From NCBI GenBank assembly GCA_964636885.1, contig CAZWVA010000017.1:1-43025 (forward strand): a stretch of 43,025 nucleotides of DNA. The letters run 5' to 3'. The notes beneath the pieces were generated by a model that searched no databases, was not told where the DNA came from, and worked only from the letters and a program-made list of their open reading frames with translations. The translations under genes were made by a program, and so were the position numbers. This stretch comes from CAZWVA01 sp964636885. GTDB taxonomy: Bacteria > Desulfobacterota_D > UBA1144 > Nemesobacterales > CSP1-2. Positions 34,368-42,997 of the stretch are shown here, piece by piece. The number at the start of each line of letters is the position of its first letter. Position 1 is the first letter of the stretch.

Positions 34368-34645
34368 CCTAATCCCTCGTTCAGCCGTATAAAGGTAAAG
34401 TAATCGTTATATAATCTACCTTATATAGGGTAAACCCTACAAATCCGTGATGAAGGGAATCATCGGCACAATATTTGGAAGTACCTCATTTTATTCAATA
34501 ACCTAACCCGCATGAAATACCCTTCTTATAGGGAATCTAAAGATATCCGCTAAACTATCCTACCAAGATAGATAGCGACTGTGGCTATGAAATAGCTCCA
34601 CCTCAATCGCATCTTGAAATTGGATACCTTATATTCTAAACTCTT

Positions 34646-35563
34646 ATGGGTTTCGGTTATATGCTAACCAGGTCTCAAATAATAAAGGGCCTATTAGTGA
34701 AGTTTGGCTGTCTTCTCTGCATACTGTACGGGGTATATTCCTTCTTCACCACCCCGACTAAAGCCGAGGACGTCGAGATTACACTTGGAGACGTTACGGA
34801 TACGCGTACAACGGGGGAACTTTTTTCAGGATGTGAAGTGGAAATCAAGGTCATGGGAGATGCGGTAGCAAATTCTTTGGGCATCCGTGCAGTCCGTGTT
34901 CACTCCGCTCTGGACGATACTGGACAGAGCCTTTTAAAGGAAGATAGCGAAATGCCATACTTTTTTGACCGAAGTACACAAGATAAAAACACCCTTAGGG
35001 AGAAGATAACACTAAAAAACCCATCACGCAGTGCAAAATCCATTAAGCTACTAGAGGGAGAACTTGAGCTTTTCCAACCAACAATCGAAAACGGAGGTAT
35101 GGTCGTCATCGATAATTTCATGTTGGAGCCAAGCGAACCAATCGAATCGGAATCCCTAGACAGGTGGAATATCCAGATAACCTATCTTACCAAAGAGAGC
35201 TATGAGGCCAAGAAAAAGGAATTCGAGGAAACGTATAAGGGAAACCTTGAGAGGGCTAGAGAAAAGATCGGCGGCGTGTTTGCGGAGATGTTCGAGGACG
35301 TCTTTGAAGAAAACCTCTCGGATGAGAAGAACACCCTCCAGTTTTTCATTAAAGACCCGAAAAACCGGATCGTAGACCTTGGATTTACCGATTCGCTAGG
35401 AAATCCCATCAAGGCCTGGAGCCGCTCAAGCATAGGGGAGTTACGCATCTATTCGTTTAAGGGTCAGACTCCGTCATCAGACACTAGGCTCGTAGTTTAC
35501 CTAGCAACCCCTGAATCGATAAAGGTGGTTCCATTCAAACTGGAAAACATCCCTCTCCCCTAA
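34646..35563 (+). CDS. Exported protein of unknown function
   Basis: 305 residues. An N-terminal signal (about 14-40: GLLVKFGCLLCILYGVYSFF, likely cleavage after TKA before EDVEITLGDV). The mature part has beta-sandwich-like segments (EVEIKVMGDAVANSLGIRAV; STQDKNTLREKITLKNPSRS), a charged helical stretch (about 185-225: YEAKKKEFEETYKGNLERAR) and a second beta-rich part ending LRIYSFKGQTPSSDTRLVVY. It probably acts in the periplasm. I do not recognise the family. ATG 34646 lacks a clear ribosome site; ATG 34661 is an alternative. Confidence 0.6.
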   Translation: MGFGYMLTRSQIIKGLLVKFGCLLCILYGVYSFFTTPTKAEDVEITLGDVTDTRTTGELFSGCEVEIKVMGDAVANSLGIRAVRVHSALDDTGQSLLKEDSEMPYFFDRSTQDKNTLREKITLKNPSRSAKSIKLLEGELELFQPTIENGGMVVIDNFMLEPSEPIESESLDRWNIQITYLTKESYEAKKKEFEETYKGNLERAREKIGGVFAEMFEDVFEENLSDEKNTLQFFIKDPKNRIVDLGFTDSLGNPIKAWSRSSIGELRIYSFKGQTPSSDTRLVVYLATPESIKVVPFKLENIPLP

Positions 35564-35652
35564 ACCTATAGAGGAAAGTAAACCCACACATTTGACATTC
35601 ACATCGGGATCTTCAACCATCCCTAAGAGAAAACCAAACGGGGTAATGTAGG

Positions 35653-36082
35653 ATGATCGATCACCTACTACCGGGCCCTAGAGGAAAACCACTTCTCGGC
35701 TCGCTCATTGGTTTTTACAGTTATATACTCGGTTTCTTAACCAGAGCCGCCCGCGACTATGGAGACGCAGTGCACTTCGAACTCGGTCCCCGAAAGGTTT
35801 TTTGCTGAACCATCCGGATCTTATAAAAGACGTACTCGTAACGCATCACCGAGATTTTTTAAAGAGCCGCACACTGGAGAGGTCCAAACCCGTGCTCGGT
35901 AACGGACTTCTCACAAGCACGATTGACACGGTTCTCTCCGGTCGTCTGCCAGACGTAGTTATCATTGCCACCCTTGTCTCGAGATGGAGGATGTGCCTTG
36001 CACCGGGATACCCAGTTAGACCGAAGCCCTTATCACACTCCGCCCTGAGTACGGGATGAGGATGACAGTTGAGCGGCGATAG
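35653..36082 (+). pseudogene. Cytochrome P450 pseudogene, internally deleted
   Basis: ATG 35653 starts a P450 N terminus, PGPRGKPLLGSLIGFYSYIL and FLTRAARDYGDAVHFELGPR, which shifts frame in a T run near 35800 to continue LLNHPDLIKDVLVTHHRDFL and KPVLGNGLLTST. The next recognisable part is the family's C terminus (IATLVSRWRMCLAPGYPVRP, then YGMRMTVERR in another frame, stop at 36082). The heme Cys motif and about 300 residues between are missing, so it cannot be active. Confidence 0.65.
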
Positions 36083-36172
36083 TCCTTGCCGCTATCGGAT
36101 TAAAAAGCGTATCTAGATAAGCACAAAGCAGAGAAGACGCTATGTTTGTTGAGGCTCCAATCCGGTACCTAT

Positions 36173-36913
36173 CTAGTTCAGCCTTATGTTTACTTCACCG
36201 TGGTCTGCGTGAAGGCCGCACTCCTTATCGGAGTCCCTTTCCCACCACCAGCGACCGGCCCTTAGGTCCTCACCCGGTTTTATGGCGCGTGTACAGGGCT
36301 CACATCCTATGCTTGGATAGCCCTTGTCATGCAGTTTGTTGTAAGGAACCCCATTTGCTTTAATATAATCCCAGACCTGCTCCCAGCTCCAATCGAGTAT
36401 GGGGTTTACCTTTAATATACCACCGAACTGTTCGTCAATCTCGAATTTTTTAGAATCCGCCCTGTTCTGGGTTTGATCGCTTCTTATGCCGGTTATCCAC
36501 CCATCCAGGGTCGAGAGCATCCTCTTTAGGGGATGTACCTTTCTTATTCCGCAACAGAGCTTTCTGTTCTCGATTCCCCTGTAAAACAGGTTCACACCAT
36601 GAATCCGAACCATCTGCTCCACTTCATCTTGGTTTGGAAACATGATCTCCACTTTTATCTTGTATTTCCTCCTTACCTCATCTATCACATCATAGGTTTC
36701 TTGGTTGAGCCTACCAGTATCCAACGTAAAGATCCTGGCCTCTGGGTTTATCTTCACCAACATGTCGATTAGCACCACGTCCTCCGCCCCAAAACTCGAA
36801 GCAAGGGCGACATTCGGGTGGAGATTATCGAGTGTCCATTTCAGTATGCTTTGCGGGCTTCCATTCGCGAATTCCTTATTCAGCCCTTCTACTGCTGTCT
36901 TATCGAACTTCAT
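36173..36913 (-). CDS. cysH: APS/PAPS reductase
   Basis: Reduces adenylyl sulfate (APS) or PAPS to sulfite in sulfate assimilation. 246 residues: SSFGAEDVVLIDML (39-52), TLDTGRLNQET (63-73), NRKLCCGIRKVHPL with C120 and C121, and GCEPCTRAI with C204 and C207, the pair sets that hold a [4Fe-4S] cluster in the APS-using bacterial type; the ECGLH near the C terminus (C232) has the catalytic Cys. So APS is the more likely substrate, and no APS kinase gene is seen. It is the last gene of the cysP-sat-cysH run, 48 bases after sat. Confidence 0.92.
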   Translation of the reverse strand: MKFDKTAVEGLNKEFANGSPQSILKWTLDNLHPNVALASSFGAEDVVLIDMLVKINPEARIFTLDTGRLNQETYDVIDEVRRKYKIKVEIMFPNQDEVEQMVRIHGVNLFYRGIENRKLCCGIRKVHPLKRMLSTLDGWITGIRSDQTQNRADSKKFEIDEQFGGILKVNPILDWSWEQVWDYIKANGVPYNKLHDKGYPSIGCEPCTRAIKPGEDLRAGRWWWERDSDKECGLHADHGEVNIRLN

Positions 36914-36961
36914 TTTAACCTCCTATTTATTCGTGTTTCGTTGAACTAGAGAACCTTATAG

Positions 36962-38119
36962 TCAATCGCTATACGCCTCCATCAAAATCCTTCCTACCTC
37001 GGGTCTTGTAAATTCCAGGGGCAGATCCTGCCTCTTTCTAAGCAACTCCCTCACCTTGGTTCCACTTAGATGAACATGAAAGTCGGATGGATGTGGACAG
37101 GTCTTTGTCGTAACCATAGCGGCACACCTTCTGCAGTAGAACGCATGGTCGAAAAAGAGCGGTGTGATTCCTATCTCTTCGGGTTTAAACTCGTCAAATA
37201 TCCTATGTGCATCATAGGTGCCGTAATAGTTCCCCACACCCGCATGGTCACGCCCCACTATGAAATGTGTACAGCCGTAGTTTTTTCTCACGAGTGCATG
37301 AAAGATCGCCTCCCTTGGTCCCGCATATCTCATCGCGGCGGGTAGGACAGAGAGAACCACCCTGTCTTTCGGATAATAGTTTTCGATTAAAGCCTGATAG
37401 CATCTCATTCTAACGTGAGCCGGGATATCATCGCTCTTTGTCTCGCCCACTATGGGATGAATTAAAAGACCATCTGCCATCTCAAGCGCGCATTTCTGGA
37501 GGTACTCATGCGCCCTGTGGATCGGGTTTCTCGTTTGAAAAGCAACCACCCTTTTCCAACCCCTCTCTCTAAATAGCATCCTTGTCTGAGCGGGATCCAA
37601 CCGGTATTCCGGAAACTCGATATCCGGTGGACGGTTGACAAGGCTTATATCACCGCCAAGGAGTACATCACCCTGTCTATAGAGGACGTTAACCCCTGGG
37701 TGCGCTTCATCCGTGGTTCTATAGACCTCACTCGCCTCCCTTTTCTTGTCGTAGGTAAACCTTTCTCTAAGATGCAGGATGGCGATAAGGTTTCCCGATT
37801 CATCGAGAAGCGATACGTCCTCTCCTTCTCTAAGATCCGATGCTTCATCCTTCGATACTGGAAGGGTAATCGGAATACTCCAGGGAAGCCCATTTTTCAG
37901 TCTCATCGTCTGAACGACGCTTTCATAGTCCTCCCTCCCCATAAAACCCTCGTTAGGACTCATCGCTCCAACGGCTATGAGTTCTAGATCCGACACGATT
38001 CGTGGGGATACGGAGATGGCTTTTAGACCTTTTGACCTTTTTATCCACTCCTCTCTCCTTTCTCCATCTAATACCCTGTTTACCAGTTTTCCTCCGTGGG
38101 GTAGGATTGAATCTCTCAT
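36962..38119 (-). CDS. sat: Sulfate adenylyltransferase (ATP sulfurylase)
   Basis: Activates sulfate with ATP to APS. 385 residues, single-polypeptide type without an APS kinase domain. Landmarks: QTRNPIHRAHEYLQKCALEM with the ATP-binding QTRNPIHRAH (195-204), HPIVGETKSDDIP, GRDHAGVG (289-296), a zinc-type cysteine set FYCRRCAAMVTTKTCPH (C329, C332, C341) and LSGTKVRELL. It lies between cysP and cysH, in the same order as in Bacillus-type sulfate operons apart from direction of the flanks. Confidence 0.94.
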   Translation of the reverse strand: MRDSILPHGGKLVNRVLDGERREEWIKRSKGLKAISVSPRIVSDLELIAVGAMSPNEGFMGREDYESVVQTMRLKNGLPWSIPITLPVSKDEASDLREGEDVSLLDESGNLIAILHLRERFTYDKKREASEVYRTTDEAHPGVNVLYRQGDVLLGGDISLVNRPPDIEFPEYRLDPAQTRMLFRERGWKRVVAFQTRNPIHRAHEYLQKCALEMADGLLIHPIVGETKSDDIPAHVRMRCYQALIENYYPKDRVVLSVLPAAMRYAGPREAIFHALVRKNYGCTHFIVGRDHAGVGNYYGTYDAHRIFDEFKPEEIGITPLFFDHAFYCRRCAAMVTTKTCPHPSDFHVHLSGTKVRELLRKRQDLPLEFTRPEVGRILMEAYSD

Positions 38120-38142
38120 TCCAACAAACTCTCCTTATAAAC

Positions 38143-39150
38143 CTAAAAGTTTTTACCAAGCATTGCCGAAATACCGTAATTGAAATACAGAAGAGACAGC
38201 CCGTAACTTACAGCCACAGCAAAAAACGGGACCACAAACCAAAAAAAAGCGATTCTTAGCACATGCTTATTCTGGGCCGTTACGGAAAAACCCTGATTCG
38301 CACATGAAAAACCTATTATACCTGAAGTGATGATTTCTGCTAATGAAACCGGTATCCCGAACAGGGAGGCAATGAGAATTATAGTCGCCCCTGTAAACTC
38401 CACAGAGATCGCCCTTAGGACGCATATCTCCGTAATCTGCTTACCGACCGTTTCGAGAACCCTTCCACCAAGGAGTATCGCCCCTACCCCCATACCTAAG
38501 CCAGCGAGAACCGCTCCGGTAGATGGATTTATAAGCCCCATACCAACAAGGGGACCGACGGAATTTGCGGCATTGTTGGCGCCTGCGGAGAAGGCCACAT
38601 AGCACCCCGATACCGTAAGGAACAAAGTGAGGATCCTTCTTATGCCCTCTTCCGAGTAGCGATCCGTAAGGAACCTGAGGGTCCTAAAATAAAGAAACCT
38701 TCCTATAAGGTAATTGGAAAACCACGCTACAAAAGGGGTAACCACCCACCAAAGGACGATCTCAAAGAACTTCCTACTGTTTAAAGCATGTGAATAAAGA
38801 CCCACTCCAGCAACCGCACAAACGATGGCATGGGTCGTTGCAACGGGTACGCGCACTATGTTCGCCCAAGAGATAAAGAATATCGCTATTATAAGAACGA
38901 TTAAAACGAGGCCGACATTTGATGAAATCACCGATTCGGGAACGAGTCCCTTGCCAAGGGTCTGTATCACCGCCCTACCGGCAAGGAAAGCACCGAGAAG
39001 GGCAAATACAGCGATTAGTGTCACGGCCTCTTTCTTTGACCTCACGCCAGCCCCGTAAGCCGTTGCCATTGATGCCGCCGAGTTATTGGCTCCGATGTTT
39101 AAAGCGAGAAACGTTGAAAGAACCACCACAATCGGAATGACGATATCCAC
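38143..39150 (-). CDS. cysP: PiT-family permease, probable sulfate transporter (CysP-like)
   Basis: Inner-membrane carrier of the inorganic phosphate transporter (PiT) family with about 10-11 membrane segments in 335 residues. The two family repeats are visible as LNIGANNSAASMATAYGAGV near the start and FSAGANNAANSVGPLVGMGL in the middle. By sequence alone phosphate is possible; its position 23 bases before sat, as with Bacillus CysP, points to sulfate. A sigma-54 promoter lies upstream (39215-39230), and the divergent gene encodes a sigma-54 activator. Symbol given on context. Confidence 0.8.
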   Translation of the reverse strand: MDIVIPIVVVLSTFLALNIGANNSAASMATAYGAGVRSKKEAVTLIAVFALLGAFLAGRAVIQTLGKGLVPESVISSNVGLVLIVLIIAIFFISWANIVRVPVATTHAIVCAVAGVGLYSHALNSRKFFEIVLWWVVTPFVAWFSNYLIGRFLYFRTLRFLTDRYSEEGIRRILTLFLTVSGCYVAFSAGANNAANSVGPLVGMGLINPSTGAVLAGLGMGVGAILLGGRVLETVGKQITEICVLRAISVEFTGATIILIASLFGIPVSLAEIITSGIIGFSCANQGFSVTAQNKHVLRIAFFWFVVPFFAVAVSYGLSLLYFNYGISAMLGKNF

Positions 39151-39183
39151 TTATTGACTCTCCAAAACGGATGACACTCTACC

Positions 39184-39207
39184 TTAGGGCCTTTAAAAGA
39201 GGCCTAA
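39184..39207 (-). promoter_or_regulatory. Inverted repeat at the predicted start of the cysP leader
   Basis: TTAGGCCT (39200-39207 on the minus strand) pairs with AGGCCCTAA-like sequence (39184-39192) around a T/A loop. It overlaps the expected transcription start (about 39203) of the sigma-54 promoter and could be an operator or a 5' hairpin that protects the mRNA. Confidence 0.4.
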
Positions 39208-39214
39208 ACGGTAG

Positions 39215-39230
39215 TGCAAAGAAGATGCCA
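39215..39230 (-). promoter_or_regulatory. Sigma-54 promoter of the cysP-sat-cysH operon
   Basis: On the minus strand TGGCATCTTCTTTGCA matches the -24/-12 consensus (TGGCAYR-N4-TTGCW) at all defined bases but one, with exact spacing. It points to cysP, with a leader of about 50 bases. A sigma-54 activator is encoded divergently 109 bases away. Confidence 0.72.
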
Positions 39231-39338
39231 TGAGAGAAAATCGCCTGTTTTCAGGGGATTACAAGGATTAAATGGGGATTTCTTGATTATACGCTAATCA
39301 CCCTGTATATTTCTGTTACAAATCTGGGGGAGAAAAAG

Positions 39339-40733
39339 ATGGGAAATAGGGTCGTACTGTTAACGAAAGATCCAAGGCTGATAAAGGAGTTAGAAAGGAT
39401 TCTTGCAGGAAACACGGAATTCACAACATCGAGCGAGATTGAAAATGCAAGGGGCGCTGACCTTGTCTTTCTCGACGTGGATAGCCTTGGTATCAGTGGG
39501 CTGAGTCAGTTAAAGAACGAATCGTTTGTAATCACCATCACCTCTCAAAAGAGCTCAAGGTATATAATAGAGTCTATGACCTTTGGGGCATTCGACTGTA
39601 TCTTTAGACCGCTTGAGCGCACCAAGGTCCTTGACTCCTTAACCCGTGCACTCGGAATAAAGACCGAGATAAAAGGCAAGCTGTTCCATTTTCCGGGTGA
39701 GGTGGAAGGAAGCAGTGTCACATGCGCTATAGTTGGAAACTCACCTATGCTCCAGGAGATATGCAAGCTCATAGGACAGATCGGAAGGGTAGATGTTCCG
39801 GTACTCATAACGGGAGAGAGCGGAACCGGCAAGGACCTAGTCGCAGAATCGATCTGGAAGGTGAGCACGAGATGGGAAAAGCCCTTCGTCGTAATAAACT
39901 GCGCGGCGATCCCAGAAACGCTCCTTGAGGCAGAACTCTTCGGACACGAAAAGGGAGCATTCACCGGGGCAACAACATCTCGTATAGGGAAGTTTGAAGA
40001 AGCGGATGGTGGAATAATATTCCTAGATGAAATCGGAGACATGTCCATTCCCCTACAGGCAAAGGTACTCCGCGTGCTTCAGAATGGGACATTTACAAGG
40101 CTCGGGGACAATAGAGAGATAAAAGTCGATATAAGAATAATAGCCGCAACCAATAAAGACCTTGAGGAGATGGTTCGCGAAGGGAGATTCAGGGAGGACC
40201 TCTACTTCCGTATAAACGTTGTGAGGATCCATCTGCCGGCCCTTTCCGAAAGAAAGGAAGACATCCCGCTTCTTATGGAATGCTTCACACGCAGGTACAG
40301 CACACAAATAGGGAAAGAGATAAAAGGGACAACAAAACGGTTCTTGGATAAACTCCTGGAATACGACTGGCCGGGAAACATAAGGGAACTCGAAAACACC
40401 ATACGAAAGGCAATCGCCTTTGCAAAGACCCCGTATCTAAGCTCCTATGATCTAGACCTTAATAGCCCCCCAGCTTTTACGGGGATAAGAAACCCTTCCT
40501 CATTTACGGAACCCCTTAGGAGTTCTGTAAGAAACCTCCTTCAGTCAAAAAGGACAAACGGAAACATCTACAGTCAGGTACTCAAGGAAGCGGAAAGGAT
40601 CCTCTTGGAAGAGGCCCTTAGTGCAAGCGGATGGAATAGATCCAAGGCGGCAAGGATACTCGGCATAAATCGCCTAACGCTTCGTAGGAAACTCGAGGAA
40701 TACGGTCTAAGCTTTCCCAAGAATCCAACCTAG
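39339..40733 (+). CDS. Sigma-54-dependent transcriptional activator with degenerate receiver
   Basis: NtrC-family enhancer-binding protein of 464 residues. The N-terminal receiver-like domain (1-110) keeps LVFLDVDSLG (D46, D48) but lacks the acidic pair (VVLLTKDPR) and has Arg for the conserved Lys (FRPLE), so it is probably not switched by phosphorylation. The AAA+ domain has Walker A GESGTGKD (159-166), the sigma-54 loop GAFTGA (206-211), Walker B IIFLDE (226-231) and the RxDLYFRI segment. A Fis-type HTH closes the protein (WNRSKAARILGINRLTLRRK). It lies divergent to cysP, which has a sigma-54 promoter, making it the probable activator of that operon. Its signal is unknown. Confidence 0.9.
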   Translation: MGNRVVLLTKDPRLIKELERILAGNTEFTTSSEIENARGADLVFLDVDSLGISGLSQLKNESFVITITSQKSSRYIIESMTFGAFDCIFRPLERTKVLDSLTRALGIKTEIKGKLFHFPGEVEGSSVTCAIVGNSPMLQEICKLIGQIGRVDVPVLITGESGTGKDLVAESIWKVSTRWEKPFVVINCAAIPETLLEAELFGHEKGAFTGATTSRIGKFEEADGGIIFLDEIGDMSIPLQAKVLRVLQNGTFTRLGDNREIKVDIRIIAATNKDLEEMVREGRFREDLYFRINVVRIHLPALSERKEDIPLLMECFTRRYSTQIGKEIKGTTKRFLDKLLEYDWPGNIRELENTIRKAIAFAKTPYLSSYDLDLNSPPAFTGIRNPSSFTEPLRSSVRNLLQSKRTNGNIYSQVLKEAERILLEEALSASGWNRSKAARILGINRLTLRRKLEEYGLSFPKNPT

Positions 40734-40749
40734 CGTTTTCTCCAAGCGG

Positions 40750-41403
40750 CTAGTTATCTCGGTCTTCCTTTGAACCCAATCGGGAATCCGGTTTGGGCAG
40801 ATACTCAAGCACTATCCTTCTTATCTCCTCCTGAACCTCGCCTATATCCCTTGCGGCGTTTATTATCCTTATCCTTTCTGGCTCCTTCTGAGCGATGAAG
40901 ATGTACCCCTGTCTTATCCTCTCATGGAACTCCAGTGATTCTTCGTCCATCTTCGTTTTTCCAGCCCTCTTTTCCAGTCTGGATAGCCCGAGTTTTACGG
41001 GGAGGTTAAAAAGAAAGGTAAGGCGAGGCTGCAGATTAAGAGTAGATGCCTTTGCCAGCTTTCTTACGAGATCCAGGTCCAACCTTCTTCCATAGCCCTG
41101 GTACACGACCGTAGAATCGGCGTATCTGTCACAGATCACGATCTCCCCTTTTTTAAGCCTCGGTTTTATAAGATCTCTCACATGCTGAACCCGATCGGCA
41201 CAGAAGAGGCAAAGCTCGGCCAGTGGATCGAGGTCAAGCTCCTTCTCCTCAAGAAGCATCCTACGGATTAGCCTTCCAACCGCACCCCATCCAGGCTCTC
41301 TTGTGAGCGTTACTTTATACCCCTTCTGAAGAAGGAACTCTTTAAGAAGGCCGGCTTGGGTGGTTTTGCCGCTTCCCTCTACACCCTCAAATGTGATAAA
41401 CAC
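40750..41403 (-). CDS. tmk: Thymidylate kinase
   Basis: Phosphorylates dTMP to dTDP. From GTG 41403 it starts FITFEGVEGSGKTTQAGLLK with the P-loop at about 7-14, followed by TREPGWGAVGRLIR, LFCADRVQHV and the DRY motif ICDRYADSTVVYQGYGR. 217 residues, normal length. I prefer GTG 41403 to GTG 41415 because family members begin at this point and AGGTGATAGGT lies upstream. The C-terminal ~20 residues (PKPDSRLGSKEDRDN) are an extra charged tail. It is convergent with the sigma-54 activator gene. Confidence 0.92.
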   Translation of the reverse strand: MFITFEGVEGSGKTTQAGLLKEFLLQKGYKVTLTREPGWGAVGRLIRRMLLEEKELDLDPLAELCLFCADRVQHVRDLIKPRLKKGEIVICDRYADSTVVYQGYGRRLDLDLVRKLAKASTLNLQPRLTFLFNLPVKLGLSRLEKRAGKTKMDEESLEFHERIRQGYIFIAQKEPERIRIINAARDIGEVQEEIRRIVLEYLPKPDSRLGSKEDRDN

Positions 41404-41509
41404 GATACCTATCACCTACACTTTGAAACTCTCTTTAGACCTTAGAGCAGAGGGGATTTAAACCCCGTATCCATCCTACCACAAACGATGGGAACATAGT
41501 AGGGCTAGT

Positions 41510-42253
41510 TTAATCCGTCTTATATCCTCTGTCCAAACCAACCGTTTTTTTGAGAATAAGCAGCTCTTCTTCCGTCATGTATCTCCAACTCCCTCTCGGC
41601 AACCTTCCAAGCTTGACAGAGCCCACAGCGATCCTCTTTAGTCTTAGTACCGGATGATTAAACGACGCAAGAAACCTCTTAACAAGACGGTTTCTGCCTT
41701 CGTGAAACGCTATCTTAATAAGCGTGTTTTCACCCTCGTATTTTACCACGTCTACATGGTCGGGAATGGCAGGGCCATCATCAAGCCGCGTTCCTTTGGC
41801 CATCTTCTCTAGGGTCCAACTGCTCACCATTCCCTTGACAAGAGCCGTATAGACCTTGGGCAGTTTGTACCTCGGATGAAGAACCCTATTTGCGAGTTCG
41901 CCGTCATTTGTGAGAATGAGAAGCCCCTCAGCGTCGTAATCGAGCCTCCCAACCGGATAGACCCTCTCCGGTATGTCGGTTATGAGTTCTTCTATAGTCC
42001 TCCTACCCCCCTTTCCCTTTCCGAGTGCGGTCAGATAAAGGCGTGGCTTATTGAGAATGATGTACCTTCTCTTTTCAGGCCTTAGAACCCTGCCAAGAAC
42101 CTCAACCTCGTCCATTTCGGTATCAACCCCATACCCAAGCTCATTTACGACAAGACCGTTTACCCTGACCTCTCCCCTTCTTATAAGCTCATCTGCCTTT
42201 CTCCTAGAGACGACACCACACATGGAGAGGTATCTGTTAAGTCTAACTACCAT
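41510..42253 (-). CDS. rluB: Ribosomal pseudouridine synthase (RsuA/RluB family)
   Basis: Isomerises a uridine in rRNA. 247 residues: S4 RNA-binding domain at the start (RLNRYLSMCGVVSRRKADEL, IRRGEVRVNG), then the catalytic PVGRLDYDAEGLLILTNDGE with catalytic D105, and EGRNRLVKRFLASFNHPVLR and LKRIAVGSVKLGRLPRGSWR. Membership in the RsuA/RluB/E/F group is clear; the position modified (RluB, 23S 2605, versus 16S RsuA) is a best guess. ATG at 42253. Confidence 0.88.
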   Translation of the reverse strand: MVVRLNRYLSMCGVVSRRKADELIRRGEVRVNGLVVNELGYGVDTEMDEVEVLGRVLRPEKRRYIILNKPRLYLTALGKGKGGRRTIEELITDIPERVYPVGRLDYDAEGLLILTNDGELANRVLHPRYKLPKVYTALVKGMVSSWTLEKMAKGTRLDDGPAIPDHVDVVKYEGENTLIKIAFHEGRNRLVKRFLASFNHPVLRLKRIAVGSVKLGRLPRGSWRYMTEEELLILKKTVGLDRGYKTD

Positions 42254-42277
42254 TCCTTAGACTACTATAACCGACTC

Positions 42278-42997
42278 TTATTTATCCACCGCTTTTTTAG
42301 CCCTTTCCTCTTCCTTAGCGTTTATACTCGCAAGCGTATCCATTGCGATTCCGGTATGGGCATAGCACGCACCCGCCGCCATAACCATAGCTACGTTTAT
42401 GGCCTCTGCCATCTGTGCCTTTGTCACTCCAAAGGTGATGGCATCCTTTACACAGCCCCTGATGCAATATGGACACCTCGTCATGTGAGCACAGGCAAGC
42501 CCTATAATACCCCTTTTCATCTTTTGACTGAGCGCTCCATCCGCAAAAACCCTCTTATGAAATTCCATAAACGGCCTTGACAGATCACCACTTGCCTCCC
42601 TAAAGTGATTGATTTCATGCGTGATATCCTTTTTGAAGAAGTGACCCTCCGTAAGAGGGATTCCCTTCTCTATAGAATCCGCGGCCTCAAAGGCTATGCT
42701 TGAATACGCATATGGCGCCCCCATTGCAAAGCGCATCGCTACATAAATGGCCTCCACAATCTCTTCATCCGTTGCCCCGGTCTTTTTGGCGGTTGTAACA
42801 CGCCCCCTTATACAGTATGGGCACCTGGTAATATGAGCACCGGCAAGGGCTATAATCTCCTTCTCTTTTCTACTAAGCGCGCCGTCTTTAAACACGCTAT
42901 TGTGAAAGTCCATCCACGCCTGGTGTAGATCTGGGTTTATCTTCTTAAGAAACCCAATATCCTGGGATATATCCTTCTTAAATAGATATTCCGTCAT
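42278..42997 (-). CDS. Tandem carboxymuconolactone decarboxylase (AhpD-like) protein
   Basis: 239 residues made of two similar halves of the CMD/AhpD fold, each with a redox CxxC: TRCPYCIRG with C59 and C62, and TRCPYCIRG again with C175 and C178. Each half starts with (F)FKKDI(S/T)x(D/E)I and FHxxVFxDGALS. AhpD-like proteins act as thiol-dependent peroxide or disulfide reductases. The duplicated form may mimic a dimer within one chain; function is inferred from the CxxC. GGGAGGTTAAAG precedes ATG 42997. No ahpC gene is seen next to it. Confidence 0.82.
   Translation of the reverse strand: MTEYLFKKDISQDIGFLKKINPDLHQAWMDFHNSVFKDGALSRKEKEIIALAGAHITRCPYCIRGRVTTAKKTGATDEEIVEAIYVAMRFAMGAPYAYSSIAFEAADSIEKGIPLTEGHFFKKDITHEINHFREASGDLSRPFMEFHKRVFADGALSQKMKRGIIGLACAHMTRCPYCIRGCVKDAITFGVTKAQMAEAINVAMVMAAGACYAHTGIAMDTLASINAKEEERAKKAVDK

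Noticed and set aside
33815..34645. SAM riboswitch upstream of metY or its upstream gene
   Set aside because: The SAM-I core consensus was not found on the minus strand in the intergenic parts.
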